A stretch of DNA of 49,387 bases from NCBI RefSeq assembly GCF_000341145.1, contig NZ_ANBE01000032.1, positions 29,243-78,629 on the forward strand, read 5' to 3'. The stretch is from Nocardiopsis xinjiangensis YIM 90004 (GTDB lineage Bacteria > Actinomycetota > Actinomycetes > Streptosporangiales > Streptosporangiaceae). The position numbers and the translations under genes are program-made. Positions 8,031 through 15,137 of the stretch are shown here, one piece after another (position 1 is the stretch's first letter; every line of letters starts with the position of its first letter). The notes below the pieces were generated by a model. The model did not search any database and was not told the DNA's origin. It saw nothing but the letters and a program-made list of their open reading frames with translations.

Positions 8031-9964
8031 ACCTTCTCCTCGGCGTTCGCGCGGGACCGCAGGTTGGTCGGCTGGCTCAGGGCGGCCAGGTCGCGGTGGA
8101 TGCGTTCGGCACTGCGCAGGGCCAGCGCGCACATGGTCAGGGTCGGGTTGCTGGTACCGACCGAGGGCATGCTTCCGCATCCCACCGCGTAGAGGTTGGG
8201 GTGGTCGTGGGTGCGCTGGTCGGCGTCGACCACGGAATCGTTCGGGTCGGTGCCCATGATGTGCGTGCCGGCACCATGGCCGGCGCCGTGGTAGGTCAGG
8301 TCCGTGCCCCTGTGGACGAAATGGCCCAGTGGCGGGACCCCGTCGACGGGCTCGTGGTCGGTGTAGGACGTGGCACCGAGTTCGGTGAAGATGCGCTCGG
8401 ACACCTCGTAGGCCGCGTACACACCTTCGCGAACGTGTTCGCCCAGGTCGTAGTGGATGATCGGCCGGGGGTTGCCCATGGCGTCGCGATAGCGGCGGGG
8501 ATCGATGGTGACACGGTTGTTCTCGTCGGCGGACTGCTCGACCGCGATCTGGAGCTGGAGCTGGCGGCCGATCGTCGAGCCCAGCAGTGACCGCAGCTGG
8601 GGACCGAACACTCCCCCGGTCTTCACCCCGCCGTCGCTCTTGCCGCCCAGTGCCAGGGCAGAGGCGACGTTACTCATCGGTGCCCCGGTCGACCAGGTCC
8701 AGCCCCAGTTGCTGAGCTCGATACGGAACGGAGCGCGTTCGCGGCGCTTGCCGCCGAACCGGAAATCCTCCACCCCCGAGGTGTGGCCGGGGCCGCGGTA
8801 GGGGCCGACCTGGTCCGCGGCGAGTGCCCAGGCCAGGGTCGTGGGGTGGTCCATGAGGTTCCTGCCCACCTGCCCGCTGGTCGTGGCCAGTTCCGAGGCC
8901 AGGAGCAACCGGGCGTTCTCGATCGCGTGCGCGGCCAGGACGACGATGTCGGCACGTACGGTGTGGGACTCGCTGGTCGGCGACGCGGGGTCGTTGTAGG
9001 AGCGGTACTCCACCGCCCGTACACGCCGGTCCTGCCCCCGCAGGACACGGGTGGCCACGCTGCGCGCGGCAAGGGTGACCGAGTCGGAGAAGCCGTCCTG
9101 GACACGGAGCGGGGTCGACTTGGCCTGGACGGGGCAGATCGGGACGCAGCTCGCGTTGCCCACACAGCGCTCCCCGTAGTTCGGCAGGCCCACCGCGCCC
9201 TTGGGGCGGTAACCCTTCCGTTTGTCGTACTCGGGTGCGGGGGTGCTGTTGCGGGCCTGCGGGAGGCTCCTCACGTGGAGTTCGCGTTTGTCGCCCATCG
9301 GGTCGGTGACCTCGCGGCCCTCGAGCTTCTCGTGGCAGTACTTGTCGATGTGGCTGGGCGGGATCCGGTGCATCGGGTAGAGGTATCCCGAGTCGCTGAC
9401 CACGCCCAGATGGCGCTGCCCCTCGGCGTCGCCGGCGACGCCGAGCTCCTTCTCGGCCTCCTCGTAGTAGGGCTCCAGGTCTGCCGCGTCGATCGGCCAG
9501 TCACGGCCGTACCCGTACGTCGACCGCGTGGTGAAGTCGTCGGGGTGCATGCGCGGGACGGCACCGAGCCAGTGCATGCCCGCGCCGCCGAGCGCACGGA
9601 CGTAGTCGGTGCCGTACGGCATCTTCCCCTTCTGCACGAAGTACCCGTCGGCGGTGTACTCGGGCCTGCCCTCCCCGGAGCCTGATGCGTCCGGGGACAG
9701 GTCGAGGACATCGGGGGAGGGAGCGGCGGCGTTGTGCCGGTAGGCCGAGTTGGGCACCTTCGCGACGGCGGAGTGGAAGGTCCGAACCGAGTCCAGGTAG
9801 CCGGACCAGGTCTGGGTACCCGCCTCGCCGGCCTCCAGGACCAGGACCCGCCATCCGCGCCTACCGAGCTTCTCGGCGATGAGGCTTCCGGCCCATCCGG
9901 CCCCGACGACGACGGCGTCGTAGGAGCCCCGGGCCGCTTCAGCACCCGTGGTCGTCTCGATCAT
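8027..9964 (-). CDS. GMC-family FAD-dependent oxidoreductase (sugar/alcohol dehydrogenase large-subunit type)
   Basis: A 645-residue flavoprotein. The FAD motif VVVGAGWAGSLIAEKL lies near residues 17-32, and the GMC C-terminal pattern with catalytic His (GTHIMGTDP) and Asn (VGTSNPTLTMCALA) is intact. Between them CVGNASCVPICPVQAK is the cysteine cluster of FAD-dependent glucose/sorbitol/gluconate dehydrogenase large subunits, which bind an Fe-S cluster to pass electrons on. Together with the upstream small subunit it is therefore likely a two-subunit dehydrogenase rather than a choline-oxidase-like enzyme. No secretion signal is seen. Start ATG 9964 overlaps the upstream stop (ATGA). Substrate is unknown and no cytochrome subunit is encoded nearby. 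Confidence 0.88.
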   Translation of the reverse strand: MIETTTGAEAARGSYDAVVVGAGWAGSLIAEKLGRRGWRVLVLEAGEAGTQTWSGYLDSVRTFHSAVAKVPNSAYRHNAAAPSPDVLDLSPDASGSGEGRPEYTADGYFVQKGKMPYGTDYVRALGGAGMHWLGAVPRMHPDDFTTRSTYGYGRDWPIDAADLEPYYEEAEKELGVAGDAEGQRHLGVVSDSGYLYPMHRIPPSHIDKYCHEKLEGREVTDPMGDKRELHVRSLPQARNSTPAPEYDKRKGYRPKGAVGLPNYGERCVGNASCVPICPVQAKSTPLRVQDGFSDSVTLAARSVATRVLRGQDRRVRAVEYRSYNDPASPTSESHTVRADIVVLAAHAIENARLLLASELATTSGQVGRNLMDHPTTLAWALAADQVGPYRGPGHTSGVEDFRFGGKRRERAPFRIELSNWGWTWSTGAPMSNVASALALGGKSDGGVKTGGVFGPQLRSLLGSTIGRQLQLQIAVEQSADENNRVTIDPRRYRDAMGNPRPIIHYDLGEHVREGVYAAYEVSERIFTELGATSYTDHEPVDGVPPLGHFVHRGTDLTYHGAGHGAGTHIMGTDPNDSVVDADQRTHDHPNLYAVGCGSMPSVGTSNPTLTMCALALRSAERIHRDLAALSQPTNLRSRANAEEKV

Positions 9965-10611
9965 GCGGTGTTCCTCTCCGATCGCGGGGCCCGGGCCGTT
10001 GGTAGGGCCGAGGGCGGAACGTCGCGGGCCACCCTGGGGCCGGGCAGCATGTGCGGTTCGATGCGGGTACCGCCGGGCACGGACCGTTCGCCGCGGGTGC
10101 TTTCCTCTTCCGGCCGGCTGCCCCCTGTCTGCTCGGCGAGCCCGCACTCCTGAACGATCTCGGTGAGCGGGGGCAGCTCGGCCGGTTCCCTGCCCCACGT
10201 GCCGAACCCCGGAGGTTTGGCCCCGACGGGGTGGCTCTGGAAGGTACGCCAGACCAGACCTTCGACGTAGGTGCTCGGTGCGACGACGAACTCGGTATTG
10301 GCCATCTCCCGCCGCAGATCGGCGTGGGCGTCCACTGCCAGCTTCGGCCAGGCGCCGGTGTACCAGAGGTAGGTGATCGCCCGTGCGATCTCCCGGTCGG
10401 TCTCGGAGAGCTCGCTCGGATCGAGCAGGGGTGTGCAGGCTTCCGTCAGCTCGGTCAGGAATGTGTCGAGCCTGTACCGGCCCACCTGCTGTCGAGCGGT
10501 GTCCAGGTACAGCTGGGCCATGCCTGTGGCGTGCAGGTCGAACGGGGCGAATCCGGTCAGTGGCACACACAGTCTGACGAAGCGGAGGGTGTCCTCGGGG
10601 ATGGGCCTCAC
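9961..10611 (-). CDS. FAD-SLDH-family small subunit of a sugar/alcohol dehydrogenase complex
   Basis: A 216-residue protein. The core (LTGFAPFDLHATGMAQLYLD ... AITYLWYTGAW) matches the membrane-bound FAD-dependent sorbitol dehydrogenase small-subunit family, in which the WYTG motif is characteristic. Such subunits escort or stabilise the GMC catalytic subunit, usually via a Tat signal on the small subunit; no such signal is visible here, suggesting cytoplasmic action. The C-terminal 60 residues are Pro/Arg/Glu-rich and probably disordered. GTG 10611 is chosen because GAGGAGG lies 8 nt upstream. First clear gene of the operon, and overlaps the GMC start by 4 nt. Confidence 0.78.
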   Translation of the reverse strand: MRPIPEDTLRFVRLCVPLTGFAPFDLHATGMAQLYLDTARQQVGRYRLDTFLTELTEACTPLLDPSELSETDREIARAITYLWYTGAWPKLAVDAHADLRREMANTEFVVAPSTYVEGLVWRTFQSHPVGAKPPGFGTWGREPAELPPLTEIVQECGLAEQTGGSRPEEESTRGERSVPGGTRIEPHMLPGPRVARDVPPSALPTARAPRSERNTA

Positions 10612-10666
10612 TTCTCGTCCTCCTCGGGTCCGGACGGGTGATCGTTCGGCCGGCCGCCCGGCACGG

Positions 10667-10957
10667 TCACCGGGCGCCGGGGCCCGGGCACCGGTACGAC
10701 ACGGTCGGGTGCCGGAGATCCCCCGAACACCGCCGTTCCCGCTGCCGTCCGTCGCGGCTGCCCGGCCCTGCGCAGGTAGCCCACCTGCCCACCGGATCGT
10801 CGAGGATCCGTTCGCAGCAGAACCGGCATTCCGCCCGAAAAGAACGGACACGAGAAAACCGCGATGCGCTGGTCAGGACGATCACCCCGAACACAGACAT
10901 CGAAAGCGGCGTTCCGAGAATCCAGCCACCGAAGAGAAAATCACGCACGCTTTTCAC
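10667..10957 (-). CDS. Possible small membrane/cysteine-rich protein upstream of the dehydrogenase operon
   Basis: A 96-residue frame starting MKSVRDFLFGGW with one hydrophobic segment (WILGTPLSMSVFGVIVLTSA) followed by a Cys-rich tail (CRFCCERILDDPVGRW, then further Cys). The tail loosely recalls short actinobacterial zinc-ribbon proteins. Codon third positions are moderately GC-rich. No ribosome binding site precedes the GTG start, so it may be fortuitous. It reads in the same direction as the dehydrogenase operon, ending 55 nt before it. Confidence 0.3.
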   Translation of the reverse strand: MKSVRDFLFGGWILGTPLSMSVFGVIVLTSASRFSRVRSFRAECRFCCERILDDPVGRWATCAGPGSRDGRQRERRCSGDLRHPTVSYRCPGPGAR

Positions 10958-11496
10958 TGGTCAACAGCCGTACACGTTTCAGTCGACAACCCTGCCACGC
11001 GGGACCGCCGAATCCTCGGGGCCGAGCGCGGCAGACATGAACGACACACCCCTGATGCACCTTTTTCCCTCGGCGGATATACGAAACAAAACCACCGTCG
11101 TGCGCAATTTTGCGAAAAACGCGAAAACGACATTTGCATGTGTGCGGGAACCCTCAGGCTTGGCACTCGATCCAGCAACAGAAAAGGAGGAGGGTTTCCT
11201 CTTTTTGGCATGTCCTGTATCAAGGCCGACCCCGAGGGGACGGGCCGTGCCGGAACAGGGTTCCGCACTACCCGCGTCAGCTCACCCCGGGTGAGTGCGA
11301 TGCGTCCCAAGATCGTCCTGAACTCGCAGAAGGAGGGCGGTGGGGGCCTCGCCGGACAATACGGAGGCCACCCCCACCTTCCCCCGGACGCCGGGTGGGA
11401 CGGCATTCCGCGCTTCGTCGCCTCGATCGACTGCGCGGCCCTCCCCCAGGAAGCACGGAGCCCGCACAGTCCGGCTGAGCCGGTGTGTGCAGGTAA
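10958..11496. other. Gene-poor, AT-rich intergenic stretch
   Basis: No convincing gene. Bases 10830-11215 are much richer in A and T than anything else in the window, with A-runs and T-runs (for example GCAATTTTGCGAAAAACGCG). On the plus strand, 11181-11206 forms an imperfect hairpin GGAGG...CCTC flanked by AAAA and TTTTT, resembling a classical rho-independent terminator. A second hairpin (GTGGGGG...CCCCCAC) covers 11339-11378. A plus-strand frame from ATG 11038 (MNDTPLMHLFPSADIRN...) exists but its codon use is unlike the host and it is not called. Confidence 0.5.
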
Positions 11497-11523
11497 GGCC
11501 CTCCCCGCCCCCCGGGGAGGGCC
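11497..11523 (-). terminator. Hairpin terminator
   Basis: Perfect 11-bp inverted repeat GGCCCTCCCCG (11497-11507) and CGGGGAGGGCC (11513-11523), 5-nt loop, 26 nt past the stop of the minus-strand hypothetical gene. Confidence 0.75.
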
Positions 11524-11548
11524 GCCCCGTACGCCTGCTCGGGCGGGG

Positions 11549-11992
11549 TCAGGCTGCGGCGAGGATGCGGTTGCCGCCCGTCTCCTCGGCCCACGGACGC
11601 AAGGCGGGCGGGTCGGTGTGCGGCCACAGCTTCAGCAGCAGGGTGTCGACGTCGGCGGCCTCTTCCAACCCAACGGGCGTGGCGATCCAGAACGATTGGG
11701 TGTTCTCTCCCCACCAGATGACGAGGTGCCGGTTGGGATCAAGGCTGCGCCGAAGGCGTCCGTTGAGGGTGGTGGAGGGCCACGGGTGGGCCTGGATCCG
11801 GGCGGCCTGGGCGTGCTCGCGGGAGAACTCGGAGCGGTGCCCGCCCAGGCGGGGCAGGCGTTGGGCCCGGCGCTGCCGGCAGGAGGGGTGATCGCACACC
11901 GTGCACGCGGACCCCACCAGGGGACGCCGGCCTGGGAGCGAGCGGTACAGCGGGTCACTGGAAGGGCGCGGGGAGGGGATAGGGTGCTGCAT
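11549..11992 (-). CDS. Hypothetical protein with a small Cys cluster
   Basis: 147 residues. An N-terminal CTVCDHPSC motif could bind metal; the middle contains NRHLVIWWGENTQSFWIATP, reminiscent of short proteins found next to RsbW-like ATPases and DUF397/XRE regulators in actinomycetes. No enzymatic motif is seen. ATG 11992 has GAGG 5 nt upstream. It lies downstream of the ATPase gene on the same strand but behind a hairpin, so it probably has its own promoter. Function unknown. Confidence 0.6.
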   Translation of the reverse strand: MQHPIPSPRPSSDPLYRSLPGRRPLVGSACTVCDHPSCRQRRAQRLPRLGGHRSEFSREHAQAARIQAHPWPSTTLNGRLRRSLDPNRHLVIWWGENTQSFWIATPVGLEEAADVDTLLLKLWPHTDPPALRPWAEETGGNRILAAA

Positions 11993-12038
11993 CAGATCCT
12001 CTTTTCCTTACTTATGCGTGCTTGGGGTTGAGGGTTCA

Positions 12039-12072
12039 GGGCCGGGAGAGCGTTGGTGCGCTCTCTCGGCCC
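12039..12072 (-). terminator. Hairpin terminator after the ATPase gene
   Basis: 14-bp stem with one mismatch: GGGCCGGGAGAGCG (12039-12052) with CGCTCTCTCGGCCC (12059-12072), 6-nt loop, 19 nt beyond the stop at 12092. Confidence 0.7.
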
Positions 12073-12091
12073 GTCTCATGCCGGGGGCATG

Positions 12092-12661
12092 TCAGCGAAC
12101 GGTGTTCCAGTCGCTTCCGGCCAGATCGTGGGCCAGGAAGAACCAGACACTCCGGTACTCCGCGTTGCCGTTGTCTCCCCACTCGGTGGCGAAGGCGTCG
12201 ACCATGGCCAGACCGCGACCGGACTCGGTGTCCTGATCGAGGCCCTCGGGTGCGGGCACCAGAGGGGCGTTGCGTGTGCACAACCCGCCCCGGTCACGGC
12301 AGGTCAGACGGAGTCCTTCCTTGTTGCGGTGCACGCGCAGGGTGTAGCTGCCGCCCGGCTGCCCGGAGAGGCTGTGGCGCATCGCGTTGTTGGCGAGCTC
12401 GCTGCCGAGCAGGGTGAACAGGTACCGGTAGTCGGCGGACTCGGTGGCCGCGCAGGTGTCCAGGAACGCGCGCACCAGCGGCATCACAGCGGGGATCCCG
12501 GCGAAGCCGTAGCTGCGGGCCCGGTAGTTGGGGCGTTCGGGCAGGCCGGAGAAGTAGTGCCGCTGGAACGGTCGGATGAAGCTGGCCAGCGGGACCGTGG
12601 CCTCGCCCTGGACGGGCACCGGCGCGGGGGTACCGACGTTGACGGGGGTGGTTACAGGCAT
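12092..12661 (-). CDS. RsbW-like ATP-binding protein (HATPase_c_2, anti-sigma-factor-type)
   Basis: 189 residues with a GHKL ATP-binding fold: N box ELANNAMRHS, then CRDRGG (G1-like) and GRGLAMVDAFATEWG (G2). Such stand-alone kinases act on anti-anti-sigma factors or as regulators of development, and in actinomycetes they often lie next to XRE/DUF397 pairs as here. ATG 12661 has AAGGAG 10 nt upstream; a start at 12682 is also in frame but places that site inside the gene. Divergent from the XRE gene. Partner sigma factor unknown. Confidence 0.82.
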   Translation of the reverse strand: MPVTTPVNVGTPAPVPVQGEATVPLASFIRPFQRHYFSGLPERPNYRARSYGFAGIPAVMPLVRAFLDTCAATESADYRYLFTLLGSELANNAMRHSLSGQPGGSYTLRVHRNKEGLRLTCRDRGGLCTRNAPLVPAPEGLDQDTESGRGLAMVDAFATEWGDNGNAEYRSVWFFLAHDLAGSDWNTVR

Positions 12662-12828
12662 GACGGACACACTCCTTGGCATGGCGGTACATGAGCAGGG
12701 GTCGTGCTTGGTGCCCGCTGGAGGAGACTCACGGTTGCCGTGATGCGCGGAACGGGCAAGGCGTAGCCTGAGCGACCATGAACCCTGTGTGATCCATCGG
12801 TCACTGACTACACACTCATAGTGCTACA

Positions 12829-12866
12829 CGAATTTCGAGCGATCAACCACTTCTCTTCGAAATTCG
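12829..12866. promoter_or_regulatory. Inverted repeat upstream of the XRE gene (candidate operator)
   Basis: Perfect 10-bp arms CGAATTTCGA (12829-12838) and TCGAAATTCG (12857-12866) separated by 18 bp, 26 nt before the XRE start. The AT-rich arms are unlike the surrounding GC-rich DNA and well placed for autoregulation; a hairpin in the mRNA leader is the alternative. Confidence 0.5.
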
Positions 12867-12891
12867 CAGAGCCACAGAGTAGGATCTCCTC

Positions 12892-13758
12892 ATGCAGAGC
12901 CCCATCAGTCCCACCGTGCGCCGCCGAAGGCTGGCTCGCGAGCTGCGCCGACTGCGAGAGACACACGGCCTCAAGCTTTCCACTGCAGCGAAACAGGCCC
13001 AGGTCCCGCTCTCCACCCTCAGCAACATCGAGAACGCCGAAGCCAGACGCATCAAGGTTCGTGACATCGATGCCCTCGCCGACCTATACAAAGCATCCGT
13101 GGACGCCAGGACAGCCCTCCACGAGCTCTCCCGTGAGTCCAAGGAACAAGGATGGTGGTCCAACTACAAGGATGTCTTCGGTGGGAACGCTCTGCCGGAC
13201 TTCGAAGTCGAAGCATCCATGATTCGCTCTTACGAGTGCATGGTCATCCCCGGCCTACTTCAGACGCCTGAGTACAGCGAAGCGGTCTTTCTGGGTGGAG
13301 GCGCCTACTCAGAACTCGAGGTGGGACGCCATGTGGATGCTCGGATACAACGCCAACACATCCTGAACCGTCACAAGCCGCCCCACCTGTGGGCGGTCAT
13401 CGATGAAGCCGCGCTACGGCGCGAACTGGACGACCCCAGCATCATGCGCGACCAACTCCAGCATCTGGCCAACATGGCCACGCGCCACAACATCGATCTC
13501 CAGGTACTCCCCTTCAGCGCAGGCATGCATGCCGGAATGTCTGGATCATTCGCACTTCTGGACTTCCCTGGTGGAATCGACCCTGGCATCGTGTATACGG
13601 AGACAGCAACCGATAGCCTTTTTGTCCAAGAACCAGAGCCTGTGCAGAGATTTGTAACTATTTTTTCACATCTCAACGCAGCTGCCTTGAGAACATCACA
13701 CACCATTAGATTCCTCCAAAGCATCCTGGAGCCGAACGAACAGCATGAGAACACCTGA
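12892..13758 (+). CDS. XRE-family regulator with C-terminal DUF5753
   Basis: 288 residues. The N-terminal helix-turn-helix (about 14-68) contains KLSTAAKQAQVPLSTLSNIE; the remainder is DUF5753 (YECMVIPGLLQTPEYSEAVF, LWAVIDEAALRR, LQVLPFSAGMHAGMSGSFAL). These proteins are WhiJ-like regulators found in many copies in filamentous actinomycetes, almost always paired with a DUF397 gene. ATG 12892 has AGGAT 8 nt upstream. Its 3' end overlaps the DUF397 gene by 14 nt, so both are co-translated. Base composition is lower in GC than neighbours, especially the last 150 nt. Confidence 0.92.
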   Translation: MQSPISPTVRRRRLARELRRLRETHGLKLSTAAKQAQVPLSTLSNIENAEARRIKVRDIDALADLYKASVDARTALHELSRESKEQGWWSNYKDVFGGNALPDFEVEASMIRSYECMVIPGLLQTPEYSEAVFLGGGAYSELEVGRHVDARIQRQHILNRHKPPHLWAVIDEAALRRELDDPSIMRDQLQHLANMATRHNIDLQVLPFSAGMHAGMSGSFALLDFPGGIDPGIVYTETATDSLFVQEPEPVQRFVTIFSHLNAAALRTSHTIRFLQSILEPNEQHENT

Positions 13759-13996
13759 AAACTTGAAGTTTTTTAAGTCCAGCTACAGCAGCGACCGGGT
13801 CAACTGCGTGGAGGTCGCGCACGTCCCCACGAACTTCCGCAAGAGCACCCGCAGCGCACAGAACCAGGACTGCATCGAGGTCGCCGAGCTCCCGTGCGGC
13901 GCCGCCATCCGCGACTCCAAGCACCCCGACTCCGGCCACCTCCCCTTCCCCTCCGCCGAATGGACCGGCTTCCTCGCCTCCGCCCTCTCCCGCTGA
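13745..13996 (+). CDS. DUF397 protein with a duplicated first half
   Basis: 83 residues. The normal DUF397 pattern (KSSYS...CVEVA...RDSKHPDSGHL...EWTGFL) is present, but the N-terminal unit occurs twice: FFKSSYSSDRVNCVEVAHVP followed by FRKSTRSAQNQDCIEVAELP, then RDSKHP and the usual tail. DUF397 proteins are partners, perhaps antagonists, of the XRE/DUF5753 regulator encoded just upstream. Start ATG 13745 lies within the XRE gene. Composition rises to normal GC across this gene. Confidence 0.88.
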   Translation: MRTPENLKFFKSSYSSDRVNCVEVAHVPTNFRKSTRSAQNQDCIEVAELPCGAAIRDSKHPDSGHLPFPSAEWTGFLASALSR

Positions 13997-14010
13997 CCAG
14001 CAGACACAAC

Positions 14011-14050
14011 GGTGCCCGGCCGCTGCCCTCTTCGGCGGCGACCGGGCACC
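14011..14050 (+). terminator. Hairpin terminator after DUF397
   Basis: Perfect 9-bp outer stem GGTGCCCGG (14011-14019) and CCGGGCACC (14042-14050), with a further inner CCGC/GCGG pairing, 14 nt past the DUF397 stop. Confidence 0.75.
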
Positions 14051-14057
14051 TCGCTCT

Positions 14058-14233
14058 TCACCCTCGTTCACCGGGCAGCAGGCACGGGTGTCCGTCCTTT
14101 TCCCGGAGCCACCCCTGGTCGACCAGGTCTCGGATGGCCAGCGCGCCCTCCCGCCGATCCAGCCGAACACCGCCTCCAGGTCCGGCCTCGCCCGCTCACG
14201 GTCACGACGGCGGCCCCGAAGCTCGGTGGGCAC
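14058..14233 (-). pseudogene. Possible frameshifted small gene fragment
   Basis: On the minus strand a GTG at 14233 opens PTELRGRRRDRERARP and DLEAVFGWI; after a GGCGGGAGGG tract the frame becomes nonsense, whereas the neighbouring frame reads EGALAIRDLVDQGWLREKDG and ends HPCLLPGERG at a stop at 14058, with strongly GC-biased third positions. One base change would join them into a roughly 57-residue protein. No family is recognised. It lies between the DUF397 terminator and the methyltransferase operon. Confidence 0.3.
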
Positions 14234-14269
14234 GATTGTTCGGATCGGAGACCGGGTAGTGGACGGCCC

Positions 14270-14932
14270 ATGCTGCTAGTGAGACCGCCGGGCGTCTACC
14301 GGGCCCAGGAGGACACCTCGCTGCTCCGCCACGTGCTGCGCCGACGCGGTCAGCACGGCCTGGTCGAAGGCCGTTCGGTCCTCGACGTCGGTTCGGGTAC
14401 CGGTGCGCTGGGCATCGAGGCCTTCCGTGCCGGCGCCACCGGCCTCACCGCGATCGACCTGTCACGACGCTCGGTCCTGGCGAGTTGGCTCAACAGCCGT
14501 CTGCACGGGGTCCCGGCGAAGGTCAGGCGCGGTGACCTGTTCGCTCCCGTGAAGCCGCACCGCTTCGATCTCGTGCTCGCCAATCCGCCTTACGTGCCCT
14601 CTACCGGTCGGCCGCCGTCCCGCCACCGGACGGCGAGGTGCTGGGACGCGGGACCGGACGGGCGGCTCCTGCTGGACCGGATCTGCTCGGGGGCGCACTC
14701 GGTGCTCAACGAGGGCGGAGCGCTCCTGCTCGTGCAGTCCGGGCTCGCCGGTGAGCAGGCCACGGTGGACCGGTTCGAGGAGGCCGGCCTGGTGGGCGAG
14801 GTGGTGGCCCGGGCCCACATCCCGTTCGGCCCGGTACTGCGGGCACGCGTTCCGCAGCTGCGCGCCCGCGGGCTGCTCGCTCCCGACCAGGTCGAGGAGG
14901 AACTCGTGGTCATCGAGGCGCGCCATGGCTGA
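14270..14932 (+). CDS. HemK2/MTQ2-like class I SAM-dependent methyltransferase
   Basis: 220 residues. SAM motif I is VLDVGSGTGALGIEAFRAGA; the catalytic NPPY motif occurs in LVLANPPYVPS, as in enzymes methylating amide or amino nitrogens (Gln of release factors, or N6-adenine). It is shorter than PrmC (no N-terminal helical domain), matching the HemK2/MTQ2 group common in actinomycetes, so a small-molecule or peptide substrate is possible. No clear ribosome site precedes ATG 14270. First gene of a four-gene operon: its end overlaps the CDGSH gene by 8 nt. Its NPPY chemistry suggests nitrogen methylation. Confidence 0.85.
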   Translation: MLLVRPPGVYRAQEDTSLLRHVLRRRGQHGLVEGRSVLDVGSGTGALGIEAFRAGATGLTAIDLSRRSVLASWLNSRLHGVPAKVRRGDLFAPVKPHRFDLVLANPPYVPSTGRPPSRHRTARCWDAGPDGRLLLDRICSGAHSVLNEGGALLLVQSGLAGEQATVDRFEEAGLVGEVVARAHIPFGPVLRARVPQLRARGLLAPDQVEEELVVIEARHG

Positions 14933-15137
14933 GGACCGCCGCCGGGTCGTCGTCACCGGCGAGGGCCCGATCCTCGTCCACGGCCCGGTCGACGTGGAGA
15001 TGCCCGACGGAACGCGTGTACAGAGCGATCGGGCGGTCACTGCGCTGTGCATGTGCGGACGCAGCCGGCGCCGCCCGTTCTGCGATACCAGCCACCGGCG
15101 ACGTGTACGTGGCAAGGAGGGGGAGGAGGACCCATGA
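14925..15137 (+). CDS. CDGSH iron-sulfur domain protein
   Basis: 70 residues. The cluster-binding motif reads C-M-C-G-R-S-R-R-R-P-F-C-D-T-S-H, the CxCx2(S/T)x3PxCDx(S/T)H pattern with Thr in place of the usual Gly; three Cys and one His would bind a [2Fe-2S] cluster. Such MitoNEET-like proteins transfer electrons or clusters. Start lies inside the preceding methyltransferase gene, and its stop overlaps the next ATG (ATGA), so it is translationally coupled to the diiron enzyme that follows and is a plausible electron donor for it. Confidence 0.9.
   Translation: MAEDRRRVVVTGEGPILVHGPVDVEMPDGTRVQSDRAVTALCMCGRSRRRPFCDTSHRRRVRGKEGEEDP

Noticed and set aside
6198-8192. 664-residue plus-strand frame
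   Set aside because: Mirrors the ferritin-like gene on the minus strand, low-complexity shadow.
10373-12031. 552-residue plus-strand frame across the AT-rich gap
   Set aside because: No codon bias through the AT-rich part, no motif, no ribosome site; overlaps two real minus-strand genes.
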